The notes below the pieces were generated by a model, which worked only from the letters and a program-made list of their open reading frames with translations, ran no database searches and was not told where the DNA came from. Shown piece after piece: positions 12,004 to 23,474 of a DNA stretch of 64,000 bases (within the stretch, counting starts at the first letter, position 1; every line of letters starts with the position of its first letter). Made by a program: the position numbers and the translations under genes. The stretch lies in assembly GCA_025642065.1 (NCBI GenBank), contig JAODUP010000105.1, forward strand, positions 124,001-188,000, read 5' to 3'. Source of the DNA: Paralvinella palmiformis (taxonomy: Eukaryota; Annelida; Polychaeta; Terebellida; Alvinellidae).

Positions 12004-12806
12004 GACAGCACAGTATCCAGATAGGTCTTGTTTTTGATCTTCTGGAACAGAAATAACATGTTTAATCTTGAGTTACTAATATGTTGATGTCAGATACTGA
12101 GAGTCACACACAACATATAGTACATATCTTTCCTAAATTGTTTTCAAACAGGTATTTTACCTACGGCCGTAACTGTTAACCCATATGTAGGAAGACCAAC
12201 AGAGATATTGGCAGTTTGAGCGAGTGTCTCAGCATCCTAATGAAGAGAATAAAATAAAGGCAAAATGTATCCCCAAGGTACTTTCACCTGGGCTACTTTA
12301 TATGTATTAACATAGCTTGGCCACTTGTAGCATACTAAAACTGTAGTTCAAACAGAATTATTTAATATTTAAGCTGTGTTTGTTTTATTACACCCGAGAT
12401 TTTTGAACTCAGAGCCAAGCTATCTGTGGGCTTGCCGCATAGCGTCATCACGTCATCAGTACGTCATAGCGTTTACATTTCAATTGAAAGGTTGTTTTTT
12501 CTTAACTTGGAGTGTTGGGTAACCCCTCTACACTAAGTATTGCTGCTGGGAAAAGGCGTCTGCGGTCTGGGTCAGTTAAATAATAAAGTGGGAGATTAAA
12601 AACACCCCCTGAGGAACAAACGTCAACAGTAACCATCGTTACTAGATGTGGGCAATATTGTTCTCTACTGCCCTTCTGGGTATACTCAGGAAATAGATGG
12701 TGTCTGAATTCTGTCTGACATACATAAATAATATATATCTCAAAAACGTTATTTCAGCTGAAGCTAGTCATGCCATTTAGGCTAAATACCATACCTGCAT
12801 CTTCTG

Positions 12807-12807
<1 letters not shown>
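12004..12807. other. no gene seen
   Basis: AT-rich DNA with a CGTCATCACGTCATC-like stretch near 12440-12470 (CRE-like half sites). No supported coding region. Confidence 0.45.
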
Positions 12808-12856
<49 letters not shown>

Positions 12857-12898
12857 TGTGTGTGTGTGTGTGTGTGTTATAATACACACACACACACA
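12808..12898. repeat. (TA)n-(TG)n-(CA)n microsatellite
   Basis: About 45 bp of TA, then about 22 bp of TG and a short CA run in inverse relation to the TG. Confidence 0.96.
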
Positions 12899-13120
12899 TG
12901 TACGCAGACCAAGTTTATAGGTCAAAACTTTCCGACTTTTCAAAAGACATCATAACGTTTCCATCTACAGACTATGTTTAAGACCTTCAATCTCAACTCT
13001 CACATTAAAAGGCTCGTTCCTCTACATGGCTGTCTGACCGTGATATATGACACTGTTGTCTTACCGTATTGTGTTGGATGTTAGATACTCAATGACTATG
13101 TGAACTATTTATATAATAAT

Positions 13121-13290
13121 AAAAATAATAATATTAGTATTTTATATAGTAACTTAATCAAAAATAGAATTAAAACATGTCCTGGCTCACATAACGCAGA
13201 TATAGTTTATATATAAATACCCTGGTTTATATATTATAAATAGGCTTATTTAAATAAGTGGGTTTTAAGAACCCTACAAAATATTTCTTT
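13121..13290 (-). mobile_element. LINE-like 3' end, L-K-T-H-L-F signature
   Basis: On the minus strand the sequence reads R-V-L-K-T-H-L-F-K followed by a stop, then an AT-rich stretch, then an (ATT)n-type tail (13121-13140 on this strand). The K-T-H-L-F ending is typical of the C-terminus of many CR1/L2/Jockey-like reverse transcriptases (family knowledge). The same layout recurs at 23281, 29334 and 63087. Confidence 0.4.
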
Positions 13291-16066
13291 GAACTGATGC
13301 TCAGAAAGAGTTCTCTTTGTCCATTGATTAGCGAAGAAGAAGAAAAACCTTATTTTGCTGCAGTCTTATGGATATATACTTTTGGATTAGATCATTAAGT
13401 TACAGTGCATATCATTATTCACATAGGACCACATAGGATTTAGGTGTATAAAAAAACAGTAATTTCTTTAAACTTGTGGGTTTTTTCAGTTGTTTATGTT
13501 TACTACTTTTATACAGAAAAATCACACAAACGTCTTGGACTACTAATGAAGTTTCCTAGATTATTATTTGCGAGAAATAACGAATTTTCTGGAATACAGC
13601 GAACACCAATCGAAGACAATATATTCAACTTGTCCTTCTGGGGGATGGTCGTGGGGAGGAGACTGGTTGTGAGGGGATGCTTCAGTATGTGGGTGGATAT
13701 TTCCCTAATTTTGCACTGGTGATGGCAGACCAAGGGCTTTCTATACACATGCATGTTTGAAACTTACTGTACAAACTAATTTTATTATGCTCTTTATAAT
13801 CATGTTTGATTTGTCTTGTTATTATCTGTTCTAGTATTGATACCCTCTGAATGTGTTTGACATCGACTGACGTACCTGTTAAAGGGAGTGCGTGGCGCCG
13901 TCTGGCGGGGGATAATGACAACACTATTTAATTAACTGTACAACTATTATATTCTGTCTTATTATTCATTATATCCTATAAGGCTCTTCAACTTTACGGA
14001 TGCATAGGTCTATTCATTTATCAAAATAATATTGATTATTATGTAAACAGTAAAGTTACAAGCGAAAAGCTTAGGGAGAGTCTTTGAAAATGTTATATCC
14101 CATTTATATGTATGTAACATATCATTTTCTAAATAGAAATTTATTGATTGATTGTACGGTTCCACTCAGTACTTTAAATATGTAAATTAGGAAAAAGAAG
14201 TAGATGACAGTAATTCAGAACCTTATATGTTTATAACCAGTTCAAGCTAATTAATAGGAGGGTCTACCTTGTAATTAAGTCATACGTCACCAGTAGAGTA
14301 CCAATCGACGACAGGTTTATGGAATAATATTGTATTTTGAACACGTTATGATGGTAAGTTGTCCTGATGCTGAACTATGATGATTTCATCTCAAGTTCCG
14401 GTTATGATGGAAAAATGTTTCCACGTGATTTGTAATTTGTGACTTGGCGTTCTTTTTACATGCGTCGTGTTTGTATTTATTGACGTCAAGTCTATTTTTT
14501 CAACACGCTGTTATCCTTATGCTGATCAGATCAGTATGACCTAGTTCTTTCTGGACTGATTAGCAACAAACCGAAACAGTTGAACTAAAAATAGTTTGTT
14601 TGTTGCTATTGATTGAGATCTAGTTTTAGTGATCACTGCTCATTAAGTTTAACTGTGCGGGTTTAATGTTATGAAGTGCATTCAAGGCTCTCTTGGAACG
14701 TGCGATTTGGGTAACATTAGATCATGAAATTGGTTGATGTGGACATATGCATGCGTTTACATTTCACCACGCACTTGCCTGTTCGGGTGGAAAATGCACG
14801 TTTACAATTATATAGGAAGACGCTGTTCTTACAGCAACCATTCAAAGGTTATGCATGCATGGGTACATAAATGCATGCCCGCACGCACGCACGCATGCAC
14901 GCATGCACACAGTTAGCATCCCACCCACTCCCACATCCACACAGTTAGATGAACACACATACAATAAATATATTATCTGTTTTTCACAACTTATACCAAT
15001 CGGAGGTGAATAAATCCAGTTTTGTCCATTACCAGCGTAATACTGGAGTAGTGAATTAAAAAAACCTAACCCATTCCGTTTTTTAGTTTATTAGCTCAAA
15101 CTACACTCAGCAATTAGCTCTAGGTAGGAGACTTAATAGGATTATGAATGGCTATCTAGCTCCTGACTCTCTAAAAGAATGTTTCCCAGTATCCATCAAT
15201 AAGTGTACACTTCTTTGTGGAAAAAAATATAGTATGGCTGTTATTCGAGGAATTAGGCGAGTTATTTAAGAGTTTATTAATTAATGGCCCTTCTTATTTA
15301 TTGACATGTTGCAGACATGTTAATTGTCTTCACGGTGGCCAACTTTCAGCAGCTGTGATGATTGCGTAACTCTTAGTGTAGGTTCCGTTTGTATGGCCAG
15401 CATGCGATATTTAGTTTAAAATGTTTATTTGAATCAGACCCAAAATTAAAGTTATTAATGACATGAAACTCTGAAAGGATGTTATTTTACTAATAAAACA
15501 ATATGCATAATTAATTAGCACTAAATACACGAACTATATCTCTTGGTCCTGACAATTTAGAATTGAATATGTTAGCATAATTGTTGGAACTGTAACCACA
15601 CTTATAGGCGAATTGTCACACAGTGTTACAATGACTGAATGCTTAGAAAGAAATTCTGTAAACTCATACAATAGTATATTCAATCAAACAGTGTTTTCAG
15701 AAGCTGCTGTTGTGTTTTGAAATATTCCAATCTTTTCAACCCATTATTATAAACCACGGGTAATTTATTCAAGTGGAAGGTTTGATGCAGAATATCAAAA
15801 TTGACAAAATTATAAATTTACAGTACAATTACGTATAGGATTGGGTCAATAATATTAAGTATAATTAAACGATGTACCAACCACACATATATTATTGCTA
15901 CTTTTTTATCTACTTCAGATAATGTGTTGTGATAATATCTTCACTAACTGATAAATTATTTGTCTACAGGTAGTATGTTCCTGTATTATAATCTGTGTTC
16001 TATACTACCAAAATGTATTACCAAAATGGTTTATGTGAATGTATTTTGATCTCCTTGGTGTCATCA

Positions 16067-16068
<2 letters not shown>
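13291..16068. other. no gene seen
   Basis: Mostly AT-rich. Overlapping frames on opposite strands at 13444-13924 show no recognisable motif. A (TGCA/CGCA)n patch lies at 14850-14910. The rest is unremarkable. Confidence 0.5.
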
Positions 16069-16113
<45 letters not shown>

Positions 16114-16122
16114 GCGCGCGCA
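16069..16122. repeat. (CA)n-(CG)n microsatellite
   Basis: About 37 bp of CA followed by GTGCGCGCGCGCGC. The alternating purine-pyrimidine run is a potential Z-DNA former. Confidence 0.95.
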
Positions 16123-17423
16123 CCTGCTTTCAGTGACAAATAACTGAAACTTAGCACCGTCTTCTGTTCTATTTCCGTGCTCATTTCCTGTGCCAAAGCT
16201 CCCGTAAAATGACAAACTGGGTCAGTGATTTTCAGCTCACTTCCACAAGCTTTTACTCACCATTGGACAGACAGTGGACAGCTAATACTGGAACTGTCTG
16301 CAGAAACGAGTTTCTGTATATACAGGGCAACATTCCGGTAGTGATCCCCCCCCCCTAGGAATAGGGTCTGAAGTTTCTAATCACATGCCTGACAATGACG
16401 CAGATCTCAGTCACTCATTCGTTCATTTATTCACTTCATATGTATGTGTGCCTGCGCACATGTGTATGTGTGCGTGCGTGCGTGCATGCAGATATTCACG
16501 CGTGTCTGTGTGGGTGCATATCTGCATAGATGCCTGTGCTTGTGTGCGTGCATATCTGCTCGAGTGCCTGCGATGTGTGTGTGTGTGTCCATGTATTGTT
16601 AATAGTATAATTTGTTCACAGAAATTTCACTTGTAGGGTTTAAAACACAATTTCCCCAATTACAAATATGAATACCAAAGTTAACTGCTATCTGACACAC
16701 AATGTATGTCTACATCGTGTGCCATACTGGACATCATTCGTCAGACCTCCTTCTAATCCTAACCATCAGAAATCTTGGCTACCTAAATATCGCTCATGCA
16801 TAAATAAATTAATTATCCCGTAAGCCAGCAGCCCTCTGACCGAGTCCTCATAGAGATAAAGTATAAAATATAGGCAGCTGAGAATAGAGTCACAATGACT
16901 AGCCGACTTACGGAGTGTAACATTGTTCTATGGCCGTGTTGAATGATGAACTCGGCCCGCTACAGTAGTTGACACCAGCAAATCATATTAACCTGAACTT
17001 GCCTCCTAAAGGAATGTGGCCGTAATCGAATTTCGAGATAGTAAAAGATGCCAATTCCGGTCATGGCGAGACCGTCAAGAGAGTCGTCGAGTAGTGGTAG
17101 GAGGGAAATGTAATTTGAGCAGTGAAATTCCAGCCTCCAGCCATCAGGAATAGAAATTGTCGGAATGAAATAGATTTGTGATGGTGCTAGTGGTGGTGAT
17201 GGTGATGATGGTGATGATGGCGGTGGTGGTCCCGGGTGAATACGTCCATTTGTTTCTGATAAAGGTTAATGTTAGCTGTTCACATTTTATGATTATTTAA
17301 TTGTTTATGTCTGCGGTGCTAAAGGCAAGTTGTGAGAGCGTGTTTTAATGTCTCATCATCCGCTTATATGGAAGTTTGTTTGTTTGTTTATCTCTCTGTC
17401 TGTTGTTGGGTTCTGTTTACTAT
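16123..17423. other. no gene seen; GC-moderate patch at 16.85-17.25 kb
   Basis: A (TG/CG)-rich tract lies at 16440-16600. The patch at 16850-17130 includes ACATTGTTCTATGG (a Sox-type ACAAT core in reverse) and could be regulatory, but this is a weak suggestion. A (GGTGAT)n-like patch lies at 17180-17230. No gene is supported. Confidence 0.4.
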
Positions 17424-17436
17424 ATCTCTCTCTCTC

Positions 17437-17507
<71 letters not shown>
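17423..17507. repeat. (TC)n-(AC)n microsatellite
   Basis: About 48 bp of TC followed by about 36 bp of AC. Confidence 0.96.
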
Positions 17508-17752
17508 ATCTATTACTCATTATAACTAAATAAATACTGTCTGTTTTATCTCCTAGTCATATTCACTACTGCCAACATTAACATTATAAAGTGTATTCTG
17601 AATATTTCAAGTTGTGTAATGTCACAATTGCGTGATAACAGGTAATACTAATAGTACTCCTTTTAGCGAATATCTATGACTTATATCTTCCTAAGTGAAT
17701 AGTCTCTTAGTGGCATGTCACAGATGATATCAGTATACCGGGATTAACAAAA

Positions 17753-17904
17753 TTCACTCACTCACTCACTCACTCACTCACTCACTCACTCACTCACTCA
17801 CTCACTCACTCACTCACTCACTCACTCACTCACTCACTCACTCACTCACTCACTCACTCACTCACTCACTCACTCACTCACTCACTCACTCACTCACTCA
17901 CTCA
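17753..17904. repeat. (CTCA)n array, about 150 bp
   Basis: Pure CTCA units with no visible interruption. No SINE body is recognisable directly upstream, so the origin of this array is unclear. Confidence 0.98.
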
Positions 17905-18011
17905 CCCATTATAACATATATAGTTCAGATGATTCCATGTTCAGAGCTGTCTTCAGATCCAGACAGCATTTATTTTTGTTAGCATTGCCATACCTGTGTT
18001 TGTGTGTGTGT

Positions 18012-18017
18012 GTTTAT
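18012..18017 (-). terminator. putative poly(A) signal AATAAA
   Basis: On the minus strand AATAAA lies 61 bases downstream of the TAG at 18081-18079, a normal distance for a short 3' UTR. It supports reading 18284-18079 as a terminal exon. AATAAA is common in AT-rich DNA, so the evidence is only supportive. Confidence 0.4.
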
Positions 18018-18078
18018 TCTGATTGATAAAAACGGTGGTTGTTGTCAATATTATTACTGATCATAAGAGACCTCTTCC

Positions 18079-18284
18079 TACACCGCAGGCCCACCGGCCA
18101 CGGTCACCATGGCAACAGCTTTGAAGCGTTCCGGATCCAAAATAATTAATTCACACTCTCCTTGGAAGTCCGGGGCCCATTTGTTCAGAATGTCATTTAC
18201 CATAATGAGGCTGAGCTCAATCATCCCTCCATAATGTGGGATGAACCACTCACCTCTGTCGTTTGTTGTCAGGACGACTTGGTG
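18079..18284 (-). CDS. candidate terminal exon, unidentified conserved-looking protein
   Basis: On the minus strand an acceptor-like TGTTTCTTAAG is followed by an open frame of about 68 codons ending in TAG. Residues include RGEWFIPHYGGMIEL, IMVNDILNKWAPDFQGECEL and DPERFKAVAMVTVAGGP, a balanced composition with aromatic and charged residues. The exon starts on a codon boundary, matching the phase-0 end of the candidate exon at 19258-19052. The intervening 767 bp holds a MITE-like element, as introns often do. I do not recognise the family. A GTGAGT within the frame at about 18256 is an alternative donor and a reason for caution. Confidence 0.42.
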
Positions 18285-18378
18285 CTTAAGAAACATTCAT
18301 GACCATACCCATACTTGGCCCTATAGGTCGATGTTTTCTGTACTGGCATGGGCATATAGAAAATGTTATTATAAAGAC

Positions 18379-18846
18379 AATCAGGGTTCCCACGCGTCCT
18401 GGAAAACTTAGAAAATAACAAATTCATTTTCCATGTCCTGGAAATGTCATTGAATTTTACAAAATCAGGAAATGTCCTGGAAAAATATTGCCTATGAATA
18501 AAATCCACTTAGAAAAAAAAAAGCAAGTTAATAAATATTATGCCTGTAGAGGAAAAGTTCAATTGTAGAAGAAGAAAAAGAGTATATGTATTAGTGCAGA
18601 GTCTTGATACCTCATGTTAGTTAAAATAAAACTGGGTGGATCAGACAGCCAGAAGGGGTGAGGAGGAGGCTGTACCATACAAATATCAATAATCGATCAT
18701 ACATTGAATAAATAGGATACGTTTTTTTCATTCTTGATTTATTACCTTTAAAACGTATATACTTTGTCCTGAAAATTATATTTTTTTCCTGGAAAAGTCC
18801 TGGAAATTTCTTGGAAAATAATATAATCTTGGATATCGGAACCATG
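18379..18846 (+). mobile_element. hAT-like non-autonomous element, copy 1
   Basis: It starts CAGGGTTCCCACGC and ends GGATATCGGAACCATG, giving a short imperfect terminal inverted repeat of the CAGGGTTCC type. The interior repeats TCCTGGAAA several times near both ends and contains CATACATTGA in the middle. A copy in the same orientation lies at 26294-26724 with similar order throughout. CAGGG termini are typical of hAT transposons (family knowledge). A clean 8-bp target duplication is not obvious. The minus frame F-S-R-T-R-G-N is a translation of this element. Confidence 0.65.
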
Positions 18847-19051
18847 ACAAATCACACCCCCTCTGTGTGTGTGTGTGATAAAATATACGTATAATTCTAT
18901 ATATCCCCAGATGAATGAGGAAATAGCAAAATACTGAACTCGGCCTAAATAACAAGACTGGTGGTTATGTTATTAATGTGTTTTTGTTTTTGAAGTGTTT
19001 TTAAAATGCAGTACTAGTTTTTCACGTCTTAGCTGTAGATATAAAACCTAC

Positions 19052-19258
19052 CGGAAAGATGGCTGGCTGTTGCAAAGCTTGACACAGAGACTCAAGGATT
19101 AGCCGGTGCAAACGAAAATCTAGGTTGCTCAAAGGCAGAACTTCTCGAGTAAACATCGGAACATACATGGGTAGACTAGGATCGTATTTTATTTCTCGTC
19201 TACACTTTACTGTGGCTTCCTCTGCTTTTAATAACACGAAGTAAATCTGATGAAACTT
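19052..19258 (-). CDS. candidate internal exon upstream of 18284-18079
   Basis: On the minus strand a frame runs through KFHQIYFVLLKAEEATVK, then IKYDPSLPMYVPMFTREV, then LHRLILESLCQALQQPAIFP and meets GTAGGT, a good donor, on a codon boundary. The next candidate exon (18284) also starts on a codon boundary, so the two join in frame. The acceptor side (AAATAAAG) lacks a strong pyrimidine tract, so the true 5' edge may be further upstream. No family recognised. Further upstream exons on this strand were not identified. Confidence 0.42.
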
Positions 19259-20235
19259 CTTTATTTGGACCACATGACAGGATAATACAATTTTGATCCT
19301 ATAACACGGACAGCCTAACAGAGGCTGTTAGACATTATAACCTGAATGTAAATGTTTGGCCAACAGGCTTTAAGTAGGAGTTATACCATGTTATGGTTTA
19401 GTTTTGTTATATGTACTTAAATCTCTCTCTCGCTCTCTCTGTGTGCTTGTGTGCGTGATTACCTGCGTGTATGCGTGCGTGTCAATACGAGGTAGGATAA
19501 CATGGAAAGATTCTAATAAAGATTGTTTGACAGGATCATTTCTACACACCAATAGCTATAATTGTATCCTGGTCAAGCTGTAGTACGTCAGATGGCAAAA
19601 TAGAAGTTTTAGTAGACAAAATTTCACTAACTGATTATGACTGACCCTCTAATATTCACCATTTTTTTAATGGTTGTGAGCCATGCTGGTCATGAGGGGA
19701 AAGTGACATTATAATATACGTAAATATTCAAGTAGCACAGATTATACTGCATACGTATATTTAAACTATTTATGATAATATTGTTGTAACAGGTTATAGG
19801 GTATATTATCGCAATGTAATATTTATATTTTAATAGGTGAACAATATTTCATTTGGTTATGGTAAATTGGCTAAGTGGAAACTAGTTTTGTTATAAATAA
19901 TAATAATAATAACAGATTTTTTAAAAACATCGTAATACCAAATGTCTTTTTTATCCTTGATAACTCTCCCCCTTTGACAAGAGCCCCCCTCCCCGGGCCC
20001 TTTGGATTTTAGTCGCCTATGGTAACATCCCCCATAAAATATTATCATCAGGACCATAGTCCCTCCATGTTATTGTTGTTGTATATTTCAATTCAACATG
20101 TGATCAAGATATCTTTTATTAATGTTTTCTGTGGCTATTGTGTGTGATCGTCAACTTCATCTAGTATGACCTCTTGAGATAACCACTATTATTATATCGA
20201 CTAGGCCCCGTTCAGCTCTCCTCTGTTTCCACCAT
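19259..20235. other. no further exon identified
   Basis: AT-rich DNA lying between the minus-strand candidate exon and the plus-strand 20.2 kb segment. It holds a short perfect palindrome-like AGCCTAACAGAGGCTGTTAG near 19312. No coding support. Confidence 0.45.
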
Positions 20236-20492
20236 AACGGTGGCATGTACATCTATGTACAATTAACCGTGAAGGCAGAATGAACAACTTCTGTGAAGGG
20301 TGGAATACTGATTTAACAATTCTGGTGGGCCGTGATTATCATGTTATGGAAAGACAACAGACTCGAAGCAATGTCCTTCTAGCAAAATGTCCGTGGATAT
20401 CTTTCTATCAAGGGAATGAAAAGACCAACAACTGGGCCTACATAAAGGACTACATAACTTGTGCATCGAACTACTGTTGCTTGAGACCATAG
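20236..20492 (+). pseudogene. possible TNF-superfamily-like 3' exon with frameshift
   Basis: One frame reads GGMYIYVQLTVKAE and then hits TGA. One base off, the frame continues MNNFCEGWNTDLTILVGRDY and, after a gap, SNVLLAKCPWISFYQGNEKT to a TAG. G-x-Y-x-I-Y-x-Q followed after about 50 residues by a V-L-L block and cysteines is the order seen in TNF homology domains (family knowledge). The usual C-terminal G-D and F-F-G block is missing. AATAAA follows 110 bases after the stop. A single-base indel, in the genome or the assembly, would reconcile the frames. The resemblance is faint, and a chance frame is quite possible. Confidence 0.25.
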
Positions 20493-20601
20493 AATAATTT
20501 TAAAGGCATTGCATTCACTGTTTTGTGAACAAGTAGCATATGTGTTACTTCTTGTTTAATCTTCGTGATGTTATGAATATATCATACAATCTATAGTTAT
20601 G

Positions 20602-20607
20602 AATAAA
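20602..20607 (+). terminator. putative poly(A) signal AATAAA
   Basis: AATAAA lies 110 bases after the TAG at 20490-20492. It fits a 3' end for the 20.2-20.5 kb segment but is common in AT-rich DNA. Confidence 0.3.
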
Positions 20608-20794
20608 CTAAGCCTGTGAATCAATTTGTCTTGGATGTTTAATTTAAAAGAAATGTTTACCTGGAATTATATATTTCTTATTTAGAATGGAGGCTATTGT
20701 TCTCACATTTGAAGGAAGGCTAATTTCAGTGCAGCTATTGTCCTTGAGAACAGACGTCGGTTTCCCCCTTTTCATGCAAAGTGTAATACAAAGT

Positions 20795-20990
20795 GGGGTG
20801 AGTGGGTACTTTGTTTAGCATGGGTCAGTGTCACGCCTGGCAAATATGATGAGGGTTTATTGAATATTGGAAGAATAAGGTCGATGCCTTTTATTGAAAG
20901 ATGAAACATCCCCCAGACACAGCAAACACTGCTCCTCCGATGAGGTGTTTTGGAGGTCGGCCACGTCGTCAGCTGCCAAATTCCATACAA
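20795..20990 (-). mobile_element. SINE family B copy
   Basis: On the minus strand it reads GGGGGATGTTTCATCTTTCA, ATAAAAGGCATCGACC and then CCAGGCGTGACACTGACC, CATGCTAAACAAAG, ending ACCCACTCACCCC. It holds both the GGATGTTTCATC block and the TGACC/CTAAA 3' block, confirming that these belong to one element. The 77-codon minus frame over it is therefore not a gene. Confidence 0.75.
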
Positions 20991-21590
20991 AGTGTGATCC
21001 ACCATAATTAATGTATATTATATGATGGCGACTCCTGTCATTTAATATTTCAGCAACGTTTGTTGACGAGCTGTAAACAACATGATGATTTATCTCTGCG
21101 CAATATAGCCGATATCACTTATTGACTGTAACATGAAATGTGTTCTATTGTGGGTCGATTTATGACTAGAAGGTCCGTAGACTTTCTAGTTAGGTATCTG
21201 GTGTCATTCTGGTTGGAGCCATACAGGAAGATATCATCCGTGAAAAACATGAAAAATCTATAAGCCGTTGGTAGAGCAGTTTTATAATGGGTGGGAATCA
21301 CGGACTGCTAAAAGTCTGTCAATGTTACTCCGGTTTTAACGGAACGACATTGTTACCGATTCAACACCATTCAGTGTTGTCTGTATGTGTGCGCGCGCGC
21401 GCGCTCGCATGCGTTCTAACACGTATATTGCGATACGTCTGCACACTAATATTTATTCATTGGTGCACTGCAATTTGATGTATGTGCCACAGACAACAAA
21501 CAGAATTCCACGTAGACATATTGCCGGATATTGGATAGGTGAGAAACGCAGGGGCTAAGCTTATCCGCAAGTATTATTACATATATCACT
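20991..21590. other. no gene seen
   Basis: A minus frame at 21119-21301 reads FFTDDIFLYG, recalling a reverse-transcriptase catalytic motif, but the surrounding residues do not fit. A GCGCGCGCGCGC run lies at 21389-21404. Confidence 0.4.
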
Positions 21591-21960
21591 ATAGCTGGAG
21601 GCAGAACGCACCGAAAACATGCCACTCGATGTTATGATGACATTGCTCACTGACCAGAACAATATTTGTTCTAGGAGTTGGTGCACTTCATCTGCGTTCT
21701 GCGAGTCCAGCGGCTCCAGAGGACCTCGAGGACTGCTGCTGCTGGTGTGTGGAGGCAGCAGACCTGTTCCTGGGGATATAATGTTGATCTAACTAATCAA
21801 GCCACGGCCAGGCTGAAGTGATTATCAAGTTAAGTGGAATTACGGCAGTAAGCCGTATGTAGCTGGCCGGAACTTGTGATTCAGTTGAGTGGCTCTTTAC
21901 CTCTGAGTACTGCTAATTATCTGGATCAGCAGAGCTCAGATACTGATCTGATCTATTCCA
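21590..21960. promoter_or_regulatory. candidate regulatory element
   Basis: A GC-richer, repeat-free island in AT-rich DNA. It contains TTAAGTGGAATTA (Nkx2-type AAGTG core beside a homeodomain ATTA), TGATTATCAAG and GCTAATTATC. Its texture resembles conserved non-coding DNA around developmental genes. No alignment is available, so this is inference from composition and motifs. Confidence 0.25.
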
Positions 21961-22377
21961 GCTGTCTCCTGAATGGCCAGTGTATGTACAGAGGGAATCG
22001 TTAATGGGGGGGGGGGAGGTCTGGGTGTAATTTCAGGGAATTAGCCCGGATCATGATGTCCTGGTTTTCGTTGACTTCTAGTTTATCTGGACCTACTCGA
22101 CACTGAGCTGTGTAGTGCCCAATATCAGAGATTATACATTTGGACGCCAAGGTTAATTTACCAGTACCAGGACATATTTATATGGTTGCTTTTTTCCCAG
22201 TATTTGGTTCATACATCAGCCCAGCAATTTTTAATTGATTGACATCCTATACAGGTGACTGCTGGGTTTATGTGCTTGTTGTTCTGAAAAATAACATTCC
22301 AGCAGTCTTTTATCTGGGCTTCAAGCTCCCACAGTTTACCATTTTCTCCTCTTTGATGTGTGTATAAGCGTGTATGT

Positions 22378-22412
22378 ATGTGTGTGTGTGTGTGTGTATT
22401 TGTGTGTGTGTC
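22378..22412. repeat. (TG)n microsatellite
   Basis: Short interrupted TG run. Confidence 0.85.
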
Positions 22413-22559
22413 TAAGATTGTTGCTGTTTTTACACAAATATTTCTCTATACACCACCTAGGGTGGTATAGTGTCAGAAGTCAGATTCATCCCTCCAAGGT
22501 ATTTGTGTGGTCTCTGATATCTCTCTCTCTATCTGACCAATGTTATCTCAGATGTCCTA

Positions 22560-23120
22560 TCTCATGTTATTATATAGCGCTCCTTAATCAATCTCCGCCG
22601 AAACCATCTCAACTATTAATCTCTCCGGTTCCTCTCCAAGCCAAACATACGAAGGCGCCCGGGGCTAATGTGGCTGGGCATATTAATGGATAACACAGGA
22701 GTCCACGGTAAAATGGTATCAAGGTATGTTAGCGAAATAGCCCGGCCAAGAGGAGGCCCCCCTCCACGATTTCTCTGTAAAATGTGGCATTCATAATTAC
22801 ATTCTCGGCCTGACGATCATACGAAACTGGATGATCCATAATGAAAATACTTAGCAGTCCAACAGACGAGATAAATTACCCACATCAGCCATTATGCATT
22901 TTGCCCCATAGCGTGGGGAACGGCCATCGGAAGTTATGGTGCTAGACTCGGGGGCCTGGATGTGATGTGGTGTGGTGGAGGAAGGAAGAGCGGCACGAAA
23001 GCGAAGTGCCAGTCGGCAATCAGCCATCTTATACAGGTTGATTGCCCACTCGGCTCAGTTGGGCTCATCCATCAGTACACTATCGTTATAATTCATTAAT
23101 CTTCATTAATGACCCGCAGT
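22560..23120. promoter_or_regulatory. candidate regulatory element rich in homeodomain-type sites
   Basis: About 560 bp without simple repeats, with CTATTAATC, GGCTAATGTGG, CATATTAATGG, GCCATTATGCAT and a cluster ATAATTCATTAATC then TTCATTAATGACC at 23088-23113. CATTAAT occurs twice, 12 bp apart. This density of ATTA cores beside GC-rich blocks is typical of developmental enhancers (general knowledge), but function is inferred only. Confidence 0.35.
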
Positions 23121-23280
23121 GGGTGGAGTAATGGTGATAGGCATGCTTCAGGATCGTGTAGCCAGTAGGGCAGGCTTCACCTGACTATTTGGTTATTGAA
23201 GTATGGAGAGAAGGCGCTCTACAACAAAGAGCCTATACCTGACTAATACGATCAAACCTTATCATCAAAGTCTTGTTCTC

Positions 23281-23474
23281 AATAATAACAAATAATACAT
23301 TTGGTAGTAAGGGGTCATTGAATCACTTTTGTTAAGTGAAACCCCTAATATAGGGTGCCTAAAACTTAGCTGGAAAGGTTGAACGTTAGGTATTAATTTA
23401 ACTATGAAAACGTTGAATAAGTGAGTTTTGAGAGTAGGTTTAGCATTTTCAAGAGATATTGCACTTCTAATCAA
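23281..23474 (-). mobile_element. LINE-like 3' end, RT C-terminus remnant
   Basis: The minus strand reads I-R-S-A-I-S-L-E-N-A-K-P-T-L-K-T-H-L-F-N. That matches the pattern (I/V)RSA-x-SL-x-x-(F)K-x-x-LKTHLF found at the very C-terminus of many non-LTR reverse transcriptases (family knowledge). It is followed by about 130 bp and an ATT-rich end at 23281-23297. It is the best coding match of the four or five copies of this family in the window. Confidence 0.5.

Noticed and set aside
18269..18845. Minus frames including F-S-R-T-R-G-N-P and similar
   Set aside because: They translate the hAT-like element that is repeated at 26294-26724.
20772..21005. Protein-like 77-codon minus frame
   Set aside because: It coincides with a family B SINE copy, recognised by its GGATGTTTCATC and TGACC/CTAAA blocks.
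21119..21301. F-F-T-D-D-I-F-L-Y-G in a minus frame, recalling a reverse-transcriptase Y-x-D-D motif
   Set aside because: The tyrosine is absent, the flanking residues do not follow any reverse transcriptase order, and the frame is only 60 codons long.
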